A DNA stretch of 64,000 nt from Maea johnstoni (taxonomy: Eukaryota > Annelida > Polychaeta > Spionida > Magelonidae), in contig OZ012685.1 of assembly GCA_963942565.1 (NCBI GenBank), forward strand, positions 38,789,340 to 38,853,339, read 5' to 3'. The notes beneath the pieces are model-generated. The model ran no database searches, was not told where the DNA came from, and worked only from the letters and a program-made list of their open reading frames with translations. A program made the position numbers and the translations under genes. Below, piece by piece: positions 35,274 to 47,694 of the stretch; the stretch's first letter is position 1, and every line of letters begins with the position of its first letter.

Positions 35274-35492
35274 TTAGGCGTTTCCTGTAAAATTCTGAAA
35301 AAAATAGGGTAGGTAGGTCGGTAAAAAAATTTTTTTTTTGCAATTTTTTTTGGTCGAAAATGTGTGTTTTATGTATGTTTTACGTTGATTGGGAGTTGAG
35401 AGTGCGGAAAAAAAATTAAGGGTAGGGATTTTTTTGAATAAAAACTTGTTAGGGTAGGGTTACAGGAAACAAACAACTTTTTTAGGCCTTAT
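35274..35492 (+). mobile_element. Short inverted-end element, family P (copy 1)
   Basis: The right end AACAACTTTTTTAGGCCTTA and the block GGGTAGGTAGGTCGGTAAAA are shared with the copy at 35874-36122. The left end TTAGGCGTTTCCTGTAAAA is shortened. The interior has TTGATTGGGAGTTG and TTAGGGTAGGGTTACAGG. No coding capacity; superfamily not determined. Confidence 0.75.
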
Positions 35493-35873
35493 GTCACTCC
35501 ATACAAATCAATGCTGTGCCAATATTGATAATGAAGGCGATAAGACAACATACATGTTATTTTCTTGCCCACGTGGTATTAGGTAAATGTCATCATGGGA
35601 AAACATCACAGGCAGAACATAAAGGCCACCTTCAGTGTTACTCTAACCATGCTAATAAAGCCTGGCATTCTGCCGACTGATATCTATAATTGAGATATTC
35701 TTCTCAGTTTTCTCAGTTAAGACTATTACCGCCTGCAGATGCCCATGATACTCGTATTGTGTTACATTGTATTCAGCTGAAATATCATCCTAACTTGGCT
35801 ACAGTAAGGAGTGATAGGGTGATAATCAATAGTGCAATAGCGGAGTAGGTGTTTCAGAGACAGTCCTTGTTGT
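35493..35873. other. Unassigned sequence
   Basis: Sits between the two family P copies. No frame or repeat. Texture at 35640-35800 is balanced. Confidence 0.3.
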
Positions 35874-36122
35874 TAGGCCTAAAAAATGATTGTTAGTTTC
35901 CTGTAATGGCTCGAAAAAAAAAGGGTAGGTAGGTATCTAATTAAAAAGATTTTTTTTTTCGGGGGAGGGGGGGGGGATTATCATTGTTTTTTTAATGTGT
36001 ATTTCATGCATAGTTTATGTTGATTAGGAGTTGGAAAAACATTAGGGTAGGGATTTTTTGAGCAAAACCTTGTTGTGGTTATAAGGGTTACAGGTAACAA
36101 ACACCACTTTTTTAAGCCTTAC
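35874..36122 (+). mobile_element. Short inverted-end element, family P (copy 2)
   Basis: The left end TTAGGCCTAAAAAATG with TTAGTTTCCTGTAA and the right end TTACAGGTAACAAACACC with ACTTTTTTAAGCCTTA form an imperfect inverted repeat of about 34 bp. Same orientation as copy 1 and ~380 bp downstream. It includes a T/G-rich patch (TTTTTTTTTCGGGGGAGG). The target duplication is uncertain. Confidence 0.78.
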
Positions 36123-37329
36123 TAAAAAAGAGAGCCTACAGTAAGACCAAAACATGTTTGCATCCTAACGGTTGCAAAAACCTACAACATAGCTAAACTG
36201 CCTCATAAAAACAACATTATATATGTATACAGAGCATGACTGTTATCACTTTGACCATATGTTTGCTGTCAGTAAGAACATAATATTTCCAGGCTTACAA
36301 AAAAGCCAAACCCATCAGACACAGATAAGTTTACAGCATTATGCGCTGTTCATTATTCAGGAAGAAAAGAGGACTTAAAAACAGAAAGTGTCACATAAAT
36401 CTACTTTGTTTGGCCCCTTCTTCACCTACTCTACTCTATTTCATTTAGAAAGTTGACATCCTGTGTTTTGTAAGTCAGGATAAAACAGAGGAATGAGGCT
36501 GTAATCCAGCTAGGGCATCTTTGCGATGACTTATAAAACACGAGAAGTAGGATAAAGGAGGAAAGTGGAGACTGATTTATTGCATGTCAATGGAGAAGGC
36601 ATGTACATTACTGAACAGCACTAGGGTATGGGTTAAGGCAGACATGCTACACATATTGCATAACTGGTATTTTTTACAGGCATTTAATTTTTGTTACTTA
36701 GGCGCACCACTGGCATGATAGGCCCAAAATAACATCCTTCAAATAGATATCTATATAGATATAGTAATCAGGGTTCGACTTTTCCAGGGGCCCAGGGGCA
36801 TATGCTCCCAGATTTTGCTGTGTGCCCTTAGAAAAAAGTGTAAAAAAATAACCAGAAATCCTGTTTTGGACCTCTAATTTTTATCATGTCCTTTTCGGGC
36901 CCCTAGCCAGAAATCTCAGTGTCAGACCCTGGTAATAAGTAAATAGTTCTAGTGTTTAAATTGCGAATTATAAGAAGCAGGACTGTAAAGCGAAATTTTA
37001 AGTACTCCAAATTAAAACTGTATATACAGTACTCACCAGTAAACTGGCAGCCGTTCCTGGTCTTATTAGGGAGAGAACTGGGGAGGCTTCTGTTAGAAAA
37101 TCATCCTGCTACTGTGGCCAACTTGACTTTCAAGAAACACTGAAAAAAAGCCAGATAAAAGAATGTAAATTAAATCACAGTATAATATTACATACATCAG
37201 ATTGCAATAACATGTGAGAGACATTCATGACACCTCTTTGTACCACAGAGCAGAGATTAGCTCCTTGAGTATAACAGAGCAAAGGACAAGTTGTTTATAA
37301 TCTAAAATTTAGTCAAGGCATCGTGCATG
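36123..37329. other. Unassigned sequence
   Basis: No recognised repeat or gene. A short palindromic AT run (AGATATCTATATAGATAT) is at about 36743-36760. The 63-codon frame at 36952-37143 has no motif. Confidence 0.35.
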
Positions 37330-37636
37330 CAGCGTCAGGGTTTAGAATCTGGGTGCCCAAAATTGTCAATTGTAACACTTTTGGACATCCTACTTTTCAA
37401 AGGAGTCCGCAATACACTCAGATCACAACTATAAATATGCATTTAATTATAGAAATAAGGCATAATATCCTTTTACAATCTCAAGGGAAATGTATTAAGA
37501 TGAAAACATTCAATTAGATGCTTGAAATTTAGATTTTATGGAATTCCTCACTAAAGATAAGATGTCCTGGGGGACGATTTATGAAGGTCTGTGTGTCCAA
37601 ATGACGCCCAGACTCCCTGCTGGCTATAAGACTGTG
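37330..37636 (+). mobile_element. hAT-type MITE, family A (copy 3)
   Basis: Left GGGTTTAGAATCTGGGTGCC, body AAAATTGTCAATTGTAACAC and ATAGAAATAAGGCATAATAT, right CCCTGCTGGCTATAAGACTG. Same orientation as the copy at 2768. It is more diverged, and the flanking 8-bp duplication is not evident. Confidence 0.8.
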
Positions 37637-38560
37637 ATCAGCACAGTATTTATTCCATATCATGGTTGTCAATGGATGTCCTATGAGCTTTGGCTTAGAG
37701 GCAACCTAGCTCTGATGACCTTATTACTTTCGTCCCCTCTGGAGAAATGTGTCTAACTTGCCAACTAGTAATTGCTATCCCACTGAGCAGACCTTCTCAA
37801 TTAATTCTGGACACACAATAGTAAAAGGCACACTGTTTTTCTGTTTCCGCTGACCTGGCGCTGGGATTGGGTTAATTTCAGGCTAGAAACGCGAGTGAAA
37901 GGGTATAGGATGAGGGCAATCAGGATGGCAGATAATTGTGCAGGAAAGAGGAAGAGACATTCTGACAACGTAACCTAACGTTCTGATGTCTGATACATGT
38001 TGGACCCCATTAAATTTGGTGTATTTGAACGAAACAGCGGAAACACATTACAAATATACAGAAGCCATGACTGCAACCGTATGAAAAAACATTAATAAAT
38101 TAATTAAGATATAATTCCAGTAGTAAACATCTTCAGTTTTAAGCCTTTCTAATGCAATGGACCTTTTTTCATTTTTTTGAACCAATAAAATTCTATTTCA
38201 CTAAAGGCCATTTTGAATGGTGACTAGCACTGCTGCGTTAAAAAATTAAGATTTCGTTCATATATCTTACATAATATATAGAAATAAATTGTGAGTGCGA
38301 AAAAAATGTATCTGGTTCTGCATAACGTTGGAATGGCATTCCCAATTCATGAATGATCTACAGAACTATACTCCTTTGTTTCACACACAGATTGAGATGC
38401 ACAACAGGGCAGAACTGGTCTTAGAATATCAAATGATGACCTGAAAACCTTTATTGGTCTTGGGTTCACAAGCAAGAGTGTTGCACAAACCAGTACAGAA
38501 ATGGAGAATTCATGAGCTATATGCAATCAAGACACACGCTAAACCCAGGAAACCTGAATC
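37637..38560. other. Unassigned sequence
   Basis: No repeat or gene recognised. Texture at 37640-37990 is balanced in composition. Confidence 0.3.
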
Positions 38561-38975
38561 AAGGGAACTGGATGTCATAGATCTCTGCCAGGCTACATCA
38601 GGTGGGCAAGGGGCAAACATGTCAAAGACATGTGCTATTAGTGCCTATTTAATCAAGCCAAGAAGCTTCATATCCCTTTAAATGAGAGGACTTTACTTGA
38701 TGGCTTCTCTGTAAAGCCAAACCAAGTGGACAAGAGGTGAAAATGTGAAATTCATGTGTTTACATAATCAATTTTAGTCAAGCATTAAGTTGAGCCTATA
38801 AAGAGGTTGGATTTGAATGGCATCTTAGTTTAAGCTATATAAGTCAAGGGGACACATGGCAAAAGGGAAGATTCATGTGTTACTAAGTAATTCAGACATG
38901 CAAGTGGAGATGCCAATAGGTATCTGCCTAATGGACAAAAGGTGAATCCGATATCTGAATACTAAATAATTTTAC
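38561..38975 (+). repeat. Degenerate ~120-bp tandem repeat
   Basis: Related blocks start near 38601 (GTGGGCAAGGGGCAAACATG), 38727 (GTGGACAAGAGGTGAAAATG), 38847 (GTCAAGGGGACACATGGCAA) and 38932 (ATGGACAAAAGGTGAATCC), each followed by a CATGTG(T/C)-type word and an AT-rich tail. Spacing is 80 to 126 bp. It is an old array. Confidence 0.55.
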
Positions 38976-39681
38976 TTTATCACACAGAGAGAGATTATAT
39001 AAGAGAGAGAGTGTGTGTGTGTACTATGCCATGACCAAGATAAATTATCTTTTAAATGCTTCATGAAACAAGATATATGGTAATTTCTAAAGGAGCATCA
39101 TATCAAGAAATGGTAAACAGAAAGTCTTGCTAGTTTGTGGCAACTGTAGGGAGATTTCTCATAACACGACCAATAAATCACATGTAGCGCCTATGCAATA
39201 AAGCGCTGATTTCTTGCCACAGCAGAGGCAATGAAGTAGGTGGCACTGTTGGCTTACCAGCTTACAAGCCTGGGTGATCTATCTGCTATGAGCTGAGCAC
39301 AGTCCCATAAACTGCAGCTCTTTAAGTGAGAGCCACCACACTTTCTCCTCCGAGCAATGATCAAAAGCAGCGTAACATTTTATGGCTGCACACTTAAGCC
39401 TAAGTCATGAAAATAGTATTTAGGGCAATCTGAAATTGAAATAAGTTGGCTCCAAAATTCTATTAAGTTACTTGGAGAATTGGAATACTTGGTATGCAAT
39501 GCTCTTCAATTTGAACAAGGGATATCATATAAATAGGTTATTTGTTTGTAGCATGACACATATGATTCTGTGCAACGAAAGGTATTACTGATCAATCAAA
39601 AATCCTGGGAAGTATAAATAGTTGTCTGCTAGGCAACTAAGTTGTCAGAGCACTAAGAGACTACTTGCATTACAGTGAAAC
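38976..39681. other. Unassigned sequence
   Basis: A short GA/GT dinucleotide patch is at about 38986-39021. Nothing else is recognised. Confidence 0.35.
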
Positions 39682-39997
39682 CAGGGGCTTAGCTGCCTAT
39701 GCGTCCAGCGTGTCATTTGGACACACAGAACACTGTTTTTTGACAGTTTGGACACCCCAAAATTTATGTCAGAATTTGCTGATGATGACTTTTCTTAGAA
39801 GATAGAAGATGTAGAAGCTGTAGTGTCACTTTTATAAGACACTCAAAGCAGTTTCTGGCATAAAAAAAGACAAAAATCTGTAAATATATAGGGCTTATTT
39901 TATTAGTAGTACGTACTTTGTACCACACTTTGGACACGCAAAAGTCTATGAAACCTCTATTTGGACACCCTGTTTCCAAATATTGGCTAAGACCATG
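39682..39997 (-). mobile_element. hAT-type MITE, family C (copy 2)
   Basis: 316 bp, inverted relative to 31452-31764. Ends CAGGGGCTTAGCTGCC and TATTGGCTAAGACCATG, flanked by perfect 8-bp duplications AGTGAAAC at 39674-39681 and 39998-40005. Near-full-length similarity to copy 1, including AGAAGATAGAAGATGTAGAA. With perfect target duplications and a similar partner, it is one of the younger insertions. Confidence 0.93.
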
Positions 39998-40005
39998 AGT
40001 GAAAC

Positions 40006-40443
40006 CCCTCCAAGTGACCACCCTTCTATCCCTAATCCTGGTTATCAAAAAGGATAAGGCCAGATGCAGAATGGAGCCTTTCGAGTTTAAAGGAAAACCT
40101 TTCTATACACTTGCAGTAAACTTGGTTAATTTCAAGCTTGTAATCCTGCCATAGAATGTTTATTTCACAACACACAGACCAGTTGACAAGAGTGAAATTT
40201 GATGATCAAGCTTTGGGCCTAGCTTTTTCACTGTGTGTATCACTTTCCAGATTATGTGCAGACATGTACGTGCTACTGTGCCTGCATCCATTCATGAACT
40301 ATCATAGATCAGCCACTAAGTCAATTGAGCAAATAAAGGTCACAGTCAGCTAAAACCCTTTAACCCATTCATGGTTGTAACACAAAAATATGTTTCTTTG
40401 ATATCTTTTTTGATCTAGCGTTTCAAAGAAAATATATAAAGAA
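40006..40443. other. Unassigned sequence before the tandem duplication
   Basis: At 40368 there is TTAACCCATTCATGG, resembling a family D end, and at 40583-40612 TCATGCTCACAGCCACTATTTGG resembles the other D end in discontinuous form. An old D relative may therefore straddle the start of the duplication. A 65-codon frame at 40156-40353 has no motif. Confidence 0.3.
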
Positions 40444-41364
40444 ATATTTAGCAGAACTCAATTTCTACATATATCTTGTGAATTTGTGCTTTGTTTCAAA
40501 GTGATTTTCATGCATCTTGTAGTTGCATACAACCCTTTTCAAGGAGACCTCCAGGCATGACTTTGTTAAAGAATTGCATTCCTTTCATGCTCACAGCCAC
40601 TATTTGGCTGAAAACCAGACACAGGAAATGAATGTATACCCATCACTTTCTTGATCCGCTAATGCCACCCGTTAATGCCACATAATCCACAGGATTTCTA
40701 AAATCATAACGTATCTACTGGACTAACTGGGTAACCAATTTATCAGTAATATCATTAATCAAGCCTGTAAAGCTTCCAAATACAATGTTGGTGATATATT
40801 GGTAATTAAGCATTTTCAAAAAATAAATTTCAAAGAGAAATGTTGTAAAGCTCTCATATGGCCTGGAAATTTGGGGACATCTCTCTGAAAAATCCATCCT
40901 CAAGAACAATGTATGAAAGTGACATTATAACCAACTATACTACATGCAAGTACTGGGGAATGTGGGGAGTGCAACAGTGGAATCCTGTAACCATTTTTGT
41001 GGACCTGAATTTGACTTAGTGCTGAGCTAACTAGTTACACGATCAATGTGTATGACCCATCCTGATTAGTTTTCCTATCCTATTTAATTAACATTAGCAT
41101 AGCCTACTCCTATGGTGGACCAGAACCAGTCAGTAGCAGTGGGGATATCAATTATCAACCTCATTTAGTGAATTAGTGGTCATGAAGGTCTATATAAGCT
41201 TGCTTGACCCTGATTGAAATCTAGAATTGAATTTGCGCACATGTATATATCTCTGTGGATATTGAATAAAATTCAAGTAACATCTTAAAATATCTGAAGT
41301 GGTACTGTTAAAACCCATAAGGAAATACTCAAGCAAACATTTATCTAGATAGTGTTATCCTGAC

Positions 41365-41548
41365 CAGGGACTAAGCAGGAGTCCTCAGTTAATTATGACA
41401 TGGTTAGAATACAAATTGGCCTTTTTGAGACAAAGGGCTATTACATTTAATTGGTGAAAGGATTTGGAGAGTAGCTAAATTTGGTAGCAAAAGTGTTGTT
41501 ATATAGCTGTATTCAGCAGGCATCTTGAAAGTTTTTGCTAAAACACTG
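41365..41548 (+). mobile_element. hAT-type MITE, family B (shortened copy in unit 1)
   Basis: CAGGGACTAAGCAGGAGTCC at the left, CTAAAACACTG at the right, and GGCCTTTTTGAGACAAAGGG, ATTGGTGAAAGGATTTGGAG in between, matching the copies at 10757 and 47695. The flanks ATCCTGAC and ATCCAGAT agree at 6 of 8 positions. At 184 bp it lacks much of the left half. It was present before the tandem duplication. Confidence 0.75.
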
Positions 41549-42316
41549 ATCCAGATATGTCCATTACTTAAATGTCTCTGACTATGTGTAAGCATTAAAT
41601 GAAAAGGATTCAGTGCTTTATATAGATGTGTATATTTTTTATACTATTTTCTTATACTATCATATTCATTTGATTGTTTAATCAATTCACATCAGAAGTT
41701 CATACATGCACGCTGCTATGCATCATGTTTTGAACATGTTCAAGGCAGCTGGGCTCTGTCTGATTTATCATTTCCTGGATGGATGCCAGAGAAAAATTAC
41801 CTGAAGTTTGCAATTAATTCTAGGAATGACCATAATTGCATTGAGGCATATGACATCCTGACAGCCACACAACAGGTGTAATGACTGTTAGCTGGTGATA
41901 ATGCAAAAATAAAACCACTACATACAGAGTTTGATAATACACCCATTCAGGGCTTTCCGGGTAAGTACTAAGATAATTCAGGAAAGGATTAGTATTTAGA
42001 TTTGAGGGACCAATATCTTTAGAGATATGGCCAAAAAGGCAACAACATACAGACTAACGAGATATCTAGAACAGAAACGTTGTATCTGTAACTCAAGGCT
42101 GCACAACAAACTACAACGTAGTGTTCAATATTATTTCAAATTAAATAGATTAATTGGAAGTAATACCAGAAGTCTCAAATGTCCCCATTCATCCCCAGTT
42201 TCCATAAATATTGTCAGTTCAATGATTTCAAGAAAAGAGAAGAATTTCTTGGCCCTTAATGCCTTAATTCCCTTGGTTATAGATATGGCATGACTACCAT
42301 GTGCAGTAAAGCCTAA

Positions 42317-42541
42317 TTTTAAAACCCTTACGCTGCTGGGGGCTAATTTAGCCAATACAAAATGATGCAAAAAAGCTGAAAAAATGACTGAAACCCTGGC
42401 ACATGGGTACTCATCTGAGAATACTTGGCTAAAGCTATCCAATGAATACTAACATTACAGGCCAAACAGGGTTAAGATGGTTTTCAAAAGATATTTTGCA
42501 TTCTTGAGCTTTGGACGTAAGTAGCCTCAGCATAAAGAGGC
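42317..42541 (+). mobile_element. TTAA-type MITE, family F (in unit 1)
   Basis: AACCCTTACGCTGCTGGGGG, GGCACATGGGTACTCATCTG, GCTATCCAATGAATACTAAC and GTAGCCTCAGCATAAAGAGG match the family. The ends have lost perfect TTAA. Duplicated with its host segment. Confidence 0.8.
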
Positions 42542-43947
42542 GAAATCTTGATTGATTATTAAGTCAGTTATTAACAGCTGAGGAATCTGAAGTCACTAGT
42601 AACTTTCTTACATGCTACAAGCTATAAAAAAAAGAAATAGAGCTCTATACTTTCTTCTAGCATTTTCTTAGCAGCAACCATGCCATTAGTTCTACATGCT
42701 AAAGACCTGGGCCCATATTAGTCCATTGTTCTCCCTTTGTATTCCTAACCACAAGCACCTCGCAAGTACTACGCAAATTTTTATACTTAGGGCCCCAGCT
42801 GCAGCCAGATTAGTGGAGAATAACAATGGCTTTCACAAGAGGTAATATTTCAAGAAGAGCCTTACTTCACTTCTAAGAACTCACAACATCATTCTTCCCT
42901 TACCAATGAGTGTAATTTTGCCATGTAATGAGAAAAAATCCACTTTTCTAGGAAGGAAGACCACCCAGAATCCAACCCTCTTATTATTTTATATAGCATA
43001 TCAATTGGTAACATATTTAGCAGAACTCAATTTCTACATATATTTTGTGAATTTGTGCTTTGTTTCAAAGTGATTTTCATGCATCTTGTAGTTACATACA
43101 ACCCTTTTCAAGGAGACCTCCAGGCATGAGTTTGTTAAAGAATTGCATTCCTTTAATGCTCACAGCCACTCTTTGGCTGAAAACCAGACACAGGAAATGA
43201 ATGTATACCCGTCACTTTCTTGATCCGCTAATGCCACCCGTTAATGCCACATAATCCACAGGATTTCTAAAATCATAAAATGTCTACTGGACTAACTGGG
43301 TAACCAATTTATCAGAAATATCATTAATCAAGCCTGTAAAGCTTCCGAATACAAAAATTGAGTGATATATTGATAATTAAGCATTTTCAAAAAAAGATTG
43401 AAAGAGAAATGTTGTAAAGCTCTCATATGGCCTGGAAATTTGGGGACATCTCTCTGAAAAATCCATCCTCAAGAACAATGTATGAAAGTGACATTATAAC
43501 CAACTATACTACATACAAGTACTGGGGAATGTGGGGAGTGCAACAGTGGAATTTTAGCTGTTAACCCCTTTTGTGGACCTGAATTTGACTTAATGCTGAG
43601 CAGCCTGTCAGCTAGCTAGTTACATGATCATTGTTTATGACCCATCCTAATCAGTTTTCCTATCATATAATTAACATTAGCATAGCCTACTACTATGGTG
43701 GACCAGAACCAGTCAGTAGCAGTGGGGATAACAATTATCAACCTCATTTAGTGGTCATGAAGTGATGAAGGTCTATACAAGCTTGCTTGACCCGGATTGA
43801 AATCTAGAATTGAATTTGCGCACATGTATATATCTCTGCGGATATTGAATAAAATTCAAGTAACATCTTAAAATATCTGAAGTGGTACTGTTAAAACCCA
43901 TAAGGAAATACTCAAGCAAACATTTATCTAGATAGTGTTATCCTGAC

Positions 43948-44131
43948 CAGGGACTAAGCAGGAGTCCTCAGTTAATTATGACATGGTTAGAATACAAATT
44001 GGCCTTTTTGAGACAAAGGGCTATTACATTTAATTGGTGAAAGGATTTGGAGAGTAGCTAAATTTGGTAGCAAAAGTGTTGTTATATAGCTGTATTCAGC
44101 AGGCATCTTGAAAGTTTTTGCTAAAACACTG
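43948..44131 (+). mobile_element. hAT-type MITE, family B (duplicate in unit 2)
   Basis: Identical partner of 41365-41548, carried along by the segment duplication rather than by transposition, since its flanks are also duplicated. Confidence 0.75.
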
Positions 44132-44899
44132 ATCCAGATATGTCCATTACTTAAATGTCTCTGACTATGTGTAAGCATTAAATGAAAAGGATTCAGTGCT
44201 TTATATAGATGTGTATATTTTTTATACTATTTTCTTATACTATCATATTCATTTGATTGTTTAATCAATTCACATCAGAAGTTCATACATGCACGCTGCT
44301 ATGCATCATGTTTTGAACATGTTCAAGGCAGCTGTGCTTTGTCTGATTTATCATTTCCTGGATGGATGCCAGAGAAAAATTACCTGAAGTTTGCAATTAA
44401 TTCTAGGAATGACCATAATTGCATTGAGGCATATGACATCCTGACAGCCACACAACAGGTGTAATGACTGTTAGCTGGTGATAATGCAAAAATAAAACCA
44501 CTACATACAGAGTTTGATAATACACCCATTCAGGGCTTTCCGGGTAAGTACTAAGATAATTCAGGAAAGGATTAGTATTTAGATTTGAGGGACCAATATC
44601 TTTAGAGATATGGCCAAAAAGGCAACAACATACAGACTAACGAGATATCTAGAACAGAAACGTTGTATCTGTAACTCAAGGCTGCACAACAAACTACAAC
44701 GTAGTGTTCAATATTATTTCAAATTAAATAGATTAATTGGAAGTAATACCAGAAGTCTCAAATGTCCCCATTCATCCCCAGTTTCCATAAATATTGTCAG
44801 TTCAATGATTTCAAGAAAAGAGAAGAATTTCTTGGCCCTTAATGCCTTAATTCCCTTGGTTATAGATATGGCATGACTACCATGTGCTGTAAAGCCTAA

Positions 44900-45124
44900 T
44901 TTTAAAACCCTTACGCTGCTGGGGGCTAATTTAGCCAATACAAAATGATGCAAAAAAGCTGAAAAAATGACTGAAACCCTGGCACATGGGTACTCATCTG
45001 AGAATACTTGGCTAAAGCTATCCAATGAATACTAACATTACAGGCCAAACAGGGTTAAGATGGTTTTCAAAAAATATTTTGCATTCTTGAGCTTTGGACG
45101 TAAGTAGCCTCAGCATAAAGAGGC
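44900..45124 (+). mobile_element. TTAA-type MITE, family F (duplicate in unit 2)
   Basis: Partner of 42317-42541 with one difference seen inside (AAAAAATATTTTG against AAAAGATATTTTG). Copied by the segment duplication. Confidence 0.8.
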
Positions 45125-45595
45125 GAAATCTTGATTGATTATTAAGTCAGTTATTAACAGCTGAGGAATCTGAAGTCACTAGTAACTTTCTTACATGCTA
45201 CAAGCTATAAAAAAAAGAAATAGAGCTCTATACTTTCTTCTAGCATTTTCTTAGCAGCAACCATGCCATTAGTTCTACATGCTAAAGACCTGGGCCCATA
45301 TTAGTCCATTGTTCTCCCTTTGTATTCCTAACCACAAGCACCTCGCAAGTACTACGCAAAGTTTTATACTTAGGGCCCCAGCTGCAGCCAGATTAGTGGA
45401 GAATAACAATGGCTTTCACAAGAGGTAATATTTCAAGAAGAGCCTTACTTCACTTCTAAGAACTCACAACATCATTCTTCCCTTACCAATGAGTGTAATT
45501 TTGCCATGTAATGAGAAAAAATCCACTTTTCTAGGAAGGAAGACCACCCAGAATCCAACCCTCTTATTATTTTATATAGCATATCAATTGGTAAC

Positions 45596-46149
45596 ATTGT
45601 TATTTTCCCTGACTTGCATCTCCTAGCCAATAAATGGCAACTGTTCTGAGGCACAATAACTCAGGGGCAGTTACACATCCTAATGTGAGATGACCACTGA
45701 TCTAGTAGAAAAGGTTCAATACCATGTAATCTAATGACTAGTTCTAATGCCTACTTACGGCCAATCTTTAGGGATAACTAAGAAAAAAGATTCCCCAACC
45801 CCCTGTATAATGGAATATCTGTGAAGGTAATAACAGAGGACAGCATATCCAGGTAAATCACCCAGATGAAGGTGAGGATGGAAATTGAACATAACTCGCC
45901 CCGTGCAGTTCCATTTATTACACTCACCTCAATGTAAATTCCATTCCGCTACTCCCCCCCTGGCCTCTGCGTCCATAAAGAGCATCCGAAAACACTAACC
46001 CAGCCACTAGACCTCTCTTAAAGGGCTCATTGGGAACTCAATCATACTGTAATATCCTCAACTGCATTAATCCAGCCATTTGCAGCCGTAGATGAAGAAT
46101 ATCACCCTGAGAAACATAGCTTACGGATTATCCATCAGCCATATTTCAC
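45596..46149. other. Unassigned sequence
   Basis: No repeat or gene recognised. The stretch 45890-46130 is somewhat richer in G and C. Confidence 0.35.
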
Positions 46150-46340
46150 TGGGAAACTTTTCCCTTATGCTGTTGGTGGCTACTATCTGCAAAATTTTTA
46201 AATGACTGAAAAACCTTGCATATGGGTAGTCATCTGAGAGCATTCAGTGAGAGTTATCCAATGAATACCAACATGACAGGGTTTAGATGGATTTCAAAAG
46301 TCTTTGCGTCCTTGTGCATTGGGTGCATTTAAAGGCCCTT
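46150..46340 (+). mobile_element. TTAA-type MITE, family F (old copy)
   Basis: CCCTTATGCTGTTGGTGGCT, GGGTAGTCATCTGAGAGCAT, TATCCAATGAATACCAACAT, GACAGGGTTTAGATGGATTT and GCGTCCTTGTGCATTGG. An internal deletion of about 20 bp is apparent relative to copy 1. The ends are not clean. Confidence 0.75.
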
Positions 46341-47686
46341 TTTCACTATATATCTATATAGCCCCTATAACCATAACTTATTTTACTTGCCCTATTCCTG
46401 TGTTCCAGCATCTTTAACTTTGAATTTTACCTAAAATAGCACCATATAATTAGCTTTGACCAATTATATTCTTTTGATAAAATATTACAAGGATATAAAA
46501 AAAATTTGGTAAATAATGGAACAAAGCAAAAAATCACAAAACATTTTGTGATTAACACTTCTCAAATATTTTCCAAAATAAAAATATAAGATTATAACAG
46601 GTCTTAAAGAAATTATAATCATTTAGTTAGGTCACCTCAAATATGAATTGATAATTTATTTCTACTTTCCCAAGAATTTCCATTTAACTTATAAGCTATC
46701 ATCTGAAGATAAGGAAATTAATTGTGTATTTACTTCAGCCCTTCAAAACTCTCAATTCCTCCAAAATGCAGTCTAGATGGTTGGATAATTATGAGGACAA
46801 TTTGGACAATAGCAAGAATTCCAAAAATATTTGATGTGAGTTTTCTTTGAATACTTAACCATGTACCTATTATTTCCTTTCAGCTAAGACTTTTTAGAAA
46901 TAGTTTCCCCTAAAAGCCAGGCCAGACTGAGTCACTATGAAGAAATAAAAAAAGTTGACCTGAAGCTTGTCAAATGAAATCATCCTCTAGAGACACATTT
47001 TTATAATGGGAGTAAAAGTCAATCACATTGGTCTAGGCACCTTTTAACACATCCCAGCCTTTAAAAGTTTAGCACATAGGTTGAATGACCCCATTATCAT
47101 ATATTTCAAATGTTGGAAGGTCTGAGACTAAGAACTAACCTCACTCTCATGGCTATAATGATATGTTCTTAATGGGACTGTAATACACCTTAAGGATCAA
47201 AACCAAGGCATTTTACAAGCCTGATACCAGTAAAAAGCATTTGCTCCATTAAAAGAGGCGAACCAGTTGTTAATCTTTCCATAATCATGAGTGCATGTGG
47301 CCTATGAAAATGCAGGTAAAACATGAAAAGGTGCCATTCACAAGCTTCAAGTCCTGGTGACCTAACCATGCTTGGGGTCCCCTTTAAAAAGGTTTGCAAT
47401 TAAGGTAGCTTGTGGGGTTAACTTCTTGGACCCAGTTTTTCCTCTATATCCTGTTTTTATTTGACAATTTAGCCTATACAAACTTACAAAGTATATATAA
47501 TTCTTGAAAAGTCTTCCGATGAAGAATACATTAAGCATCACAAAAGTACCCTACCATCAGAGTGTAAGATCTATGGGGTAAGAAAATTAAAAAACATACA
47601 CAGATTATAACTTTTAACATGTATTTACTTATTGAAATATTAAAGCCATAACATCCTTATTCAATGCCATAGGATATGATTATTGG
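46341..47686. other. Unassigned AT-rich sequence with possible family D scrap
   Basis: 46740-46905 has CAATTCCTCCAAAATGCAGTC, CAAAAATATTTGATGTGAG and TATTTCCTTTCAGCTAAGAC, loosely like family D. The rest is unrecognised. A 69-codon minus-strand frame at 47190-47399 has no motif. Confidence 0.3.
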
Positions 47687-47694
47687 AGTGGCAA

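Larger units (their letters stand above)
40444..43012 (+). repeat. Direct tandem duplication, unit 1 (2569 bp)
   Basis: Starts ATATTTAGCAGAACTC and ends ATCAATTGGTAAC, and joins head-to-tail with unit 2 at 43013. From 41257 on it is almost identical to unit 2: I see five substitutions (near 41752, 41756, 42307, 42490 and 42777) over about 1750 bp. From 40452 to 41256 there are roughly 40 substitutions and several indels. It contains an old family B MITE (41365-41548) and a family F MITE (42317-42541). The three frames of 63-103 codons that recur in both units are not recognisable proteins. Confidence 0.95.
43013..45595 (+). repeat. Direct tandem duplication, unit 2 (2583 bp)
   Basis: Starts ATATTTAGCAGAACTC directly after ATTGGTAAC of unit 1 and ends at the same GGTAAC (45590-45595), followed by unique TTGTTATTTTCCC. 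The constant offset to unit 1 is 2583 bp in the nearly identical portion (43840-45595) and varies in the diverged portion (43021-43839). See unit 1 for content. Confidence 0.95.

Noticed and set aside
41404-45025. Three pairs of identical predicted proteins (63, 88 and 103 codons)
   Set aside because: Identity follows from the tandem DNA duplication; parts of the frames overlap old MITEs and each other on opposite strands.
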